From: an uncultured Bacteroidota bacterium
GTDB taxonomy: Bacteria > Bacteroidota > Bacteroidia > 2-12-FULL-35-15
Reading direction: 5' to 3'
DNA length: 5,340 nt
Assembly (NCBI GenBank): GCA_903833025.1
Contig: CAILDT010000974.1
Span: 1-5,340, forward strand
Shown: piece by piece, positions 4,920 to 5,340 of the stretch
How positions within the stretch are numbered: the first letter of the stretch is position 1
Layout of the letters: each line of letters starts with the position of its first letter
Notes under the pieces: model-generated
What the model saw: the letters and a program-made list of their open reading frames with translations, nothing else
What the model was told of the DNA's origin: nothing
Databases searched by the model: none
Program-made: the position numbers and the translations under genes

Positions 4920-5340
4920 ATGAAAAAAGTACTTCTCACATTCCTAATTCTTTATTCATCATTCCTAATTCCTTCTTGTACGCCTGATTTAAAAATACCC
5001 GACGTAACTTCGGGCGATGCTAACTTTACCAAAACCATTGCTATTGGAGGCGATTATATGGCAGGGTATCAAGATGGTGCATTGTATAAAAAAGGACAAC
5101 AACTTTGTATCCCTGCATTAATTGTTCAACAACTTCAATTGGCTGGTGGTAGTCCGCTTAACCAGGCATTAATGCCCGATAATAATGGAATAGGAATAAA
5201 CACTATCCCTTGGGGACCACCTTTTTATTCTTCTTTAAAATTAGGTTATAAAACCGATTGCCAAGGAGTAACTGCCCTTAATCCAAACAATCAAACTATT
5301 TCAGTTGCTACTGCATCGCCTTATTTAGCAGGTATTGCTG
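4920..5340 (+). CDS. Lipoprotein related to SGNH/GDSL hydrolases, 5' part only
   Basis: The frame opens at ATG 4920 and runs off the window end after 140 codons. The N-terminus is a lipoprotein signal: MKK, a hydrophobic stretch from residue 4, and a lipobox-like IPSC with the lipidated Cys20. The product is therefore an envelope lipoprotein. Residues 39-65 (TIAIGGDYMAGYQDGALYKKG) and the following PALIVQQLQLAGG (65-77) and NQALMPDNNGIG resemble the first block of Bacteroidota lipoproteins of the SGNH/GDSL hydrolase superfamily, whose usual form is close to GNSLTAGY-DG-LY. In that alignment Asp45 replaces the nucleophile serine. The rest of the catalytic set (block V Asp/His) lies beyond the window, so activity cannot be judged. 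The gene starts 10 bp after nfu, with no promoter seen, and is likely in the same transcript. Confidence 0.8.
   Translation, partial: MKKVLLTFLILYSSFLIPSCTPDLKIPDVTSGDANFTKTIAIGGDYMAGYQDGALYKKGQQLCIPALIVQQLQLAGGSPLNQALMPDNNGIGINTIPWGPPFYSSLKLGYKTDCQGVTALNPNNQTISVATASPYLAGIA

Overview
The window is AT-rich DNA that most likely comes from a Bacteroidota (Bacteroidetes) chromosome. Three things point there. Perfect TAnnTTTG -7 promoter boxes (11-18, 2047-2054, 3540-3547) stand in front of genes that have A-rich leaders and no Shine-Dalgarno sequence. One reading frame ends in a type IX secretion (T9SS, Por) C-terminal sorting domain. The Mrp protein has the CxxC-less ENMAYFTP...NNKYYIFGKDG segment that I associate with this phylum. 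The genus cannot be named from the sequence.

Layout, all genes on the + strand. (1) 47-970 is an intact PfkB-family sugar/nucleoside kinase with its own promoter. (2) 971-1359 has no intact gene but holds a strictly 21-bp-periodic degenerate tandem array of about 11 units (1042-1272). Its core AAAACTATC is exact in six units, and a perfect 16-bp inverted pair brackets that central block. (3) 1360-1977 encodes a small orphan protein with a helical N-terminal half and a fibronectin-III-like C-terminal half, closed by a strong intrinsic terminator (1997-2034). (4) 2065-2571 looks like the 3' end of a large T9SS-secreted protein that has lost its signal peptide and most of its body. (5) 2596-3534 is a signal-peptide-bearing, probable outer-membrane beta-barrel protein. 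(6) 3568-5340 is a tight gene cluster: Mrp/ApbC-type Fe-S carrier ATPase, NifU C-terminal-domain Fe-S scaffold, and the 5' part of a lipoprotein resembling SGNH/GDSL hydrolases whose nucleophile serine appears replaced. Gaps of about 10 bp and no visible internal promoter suggest co-transcription.

The housekeeping content (kinase, mrp-nfu) is ordinary. Mrp and Nfu plausibly act together in building and delivering Fe-S clusters. The unusual part is 971-2064, a candidate self-contained module of periodic array, weak promoter, FN3-like orphan gene and terminator. It sits directly before a decapitated T9SS gene. Whether it is a mobile or dispersed cassette, a binding-site array, or the relic of a heptad-repeat gene cannot be settled from this window alone.
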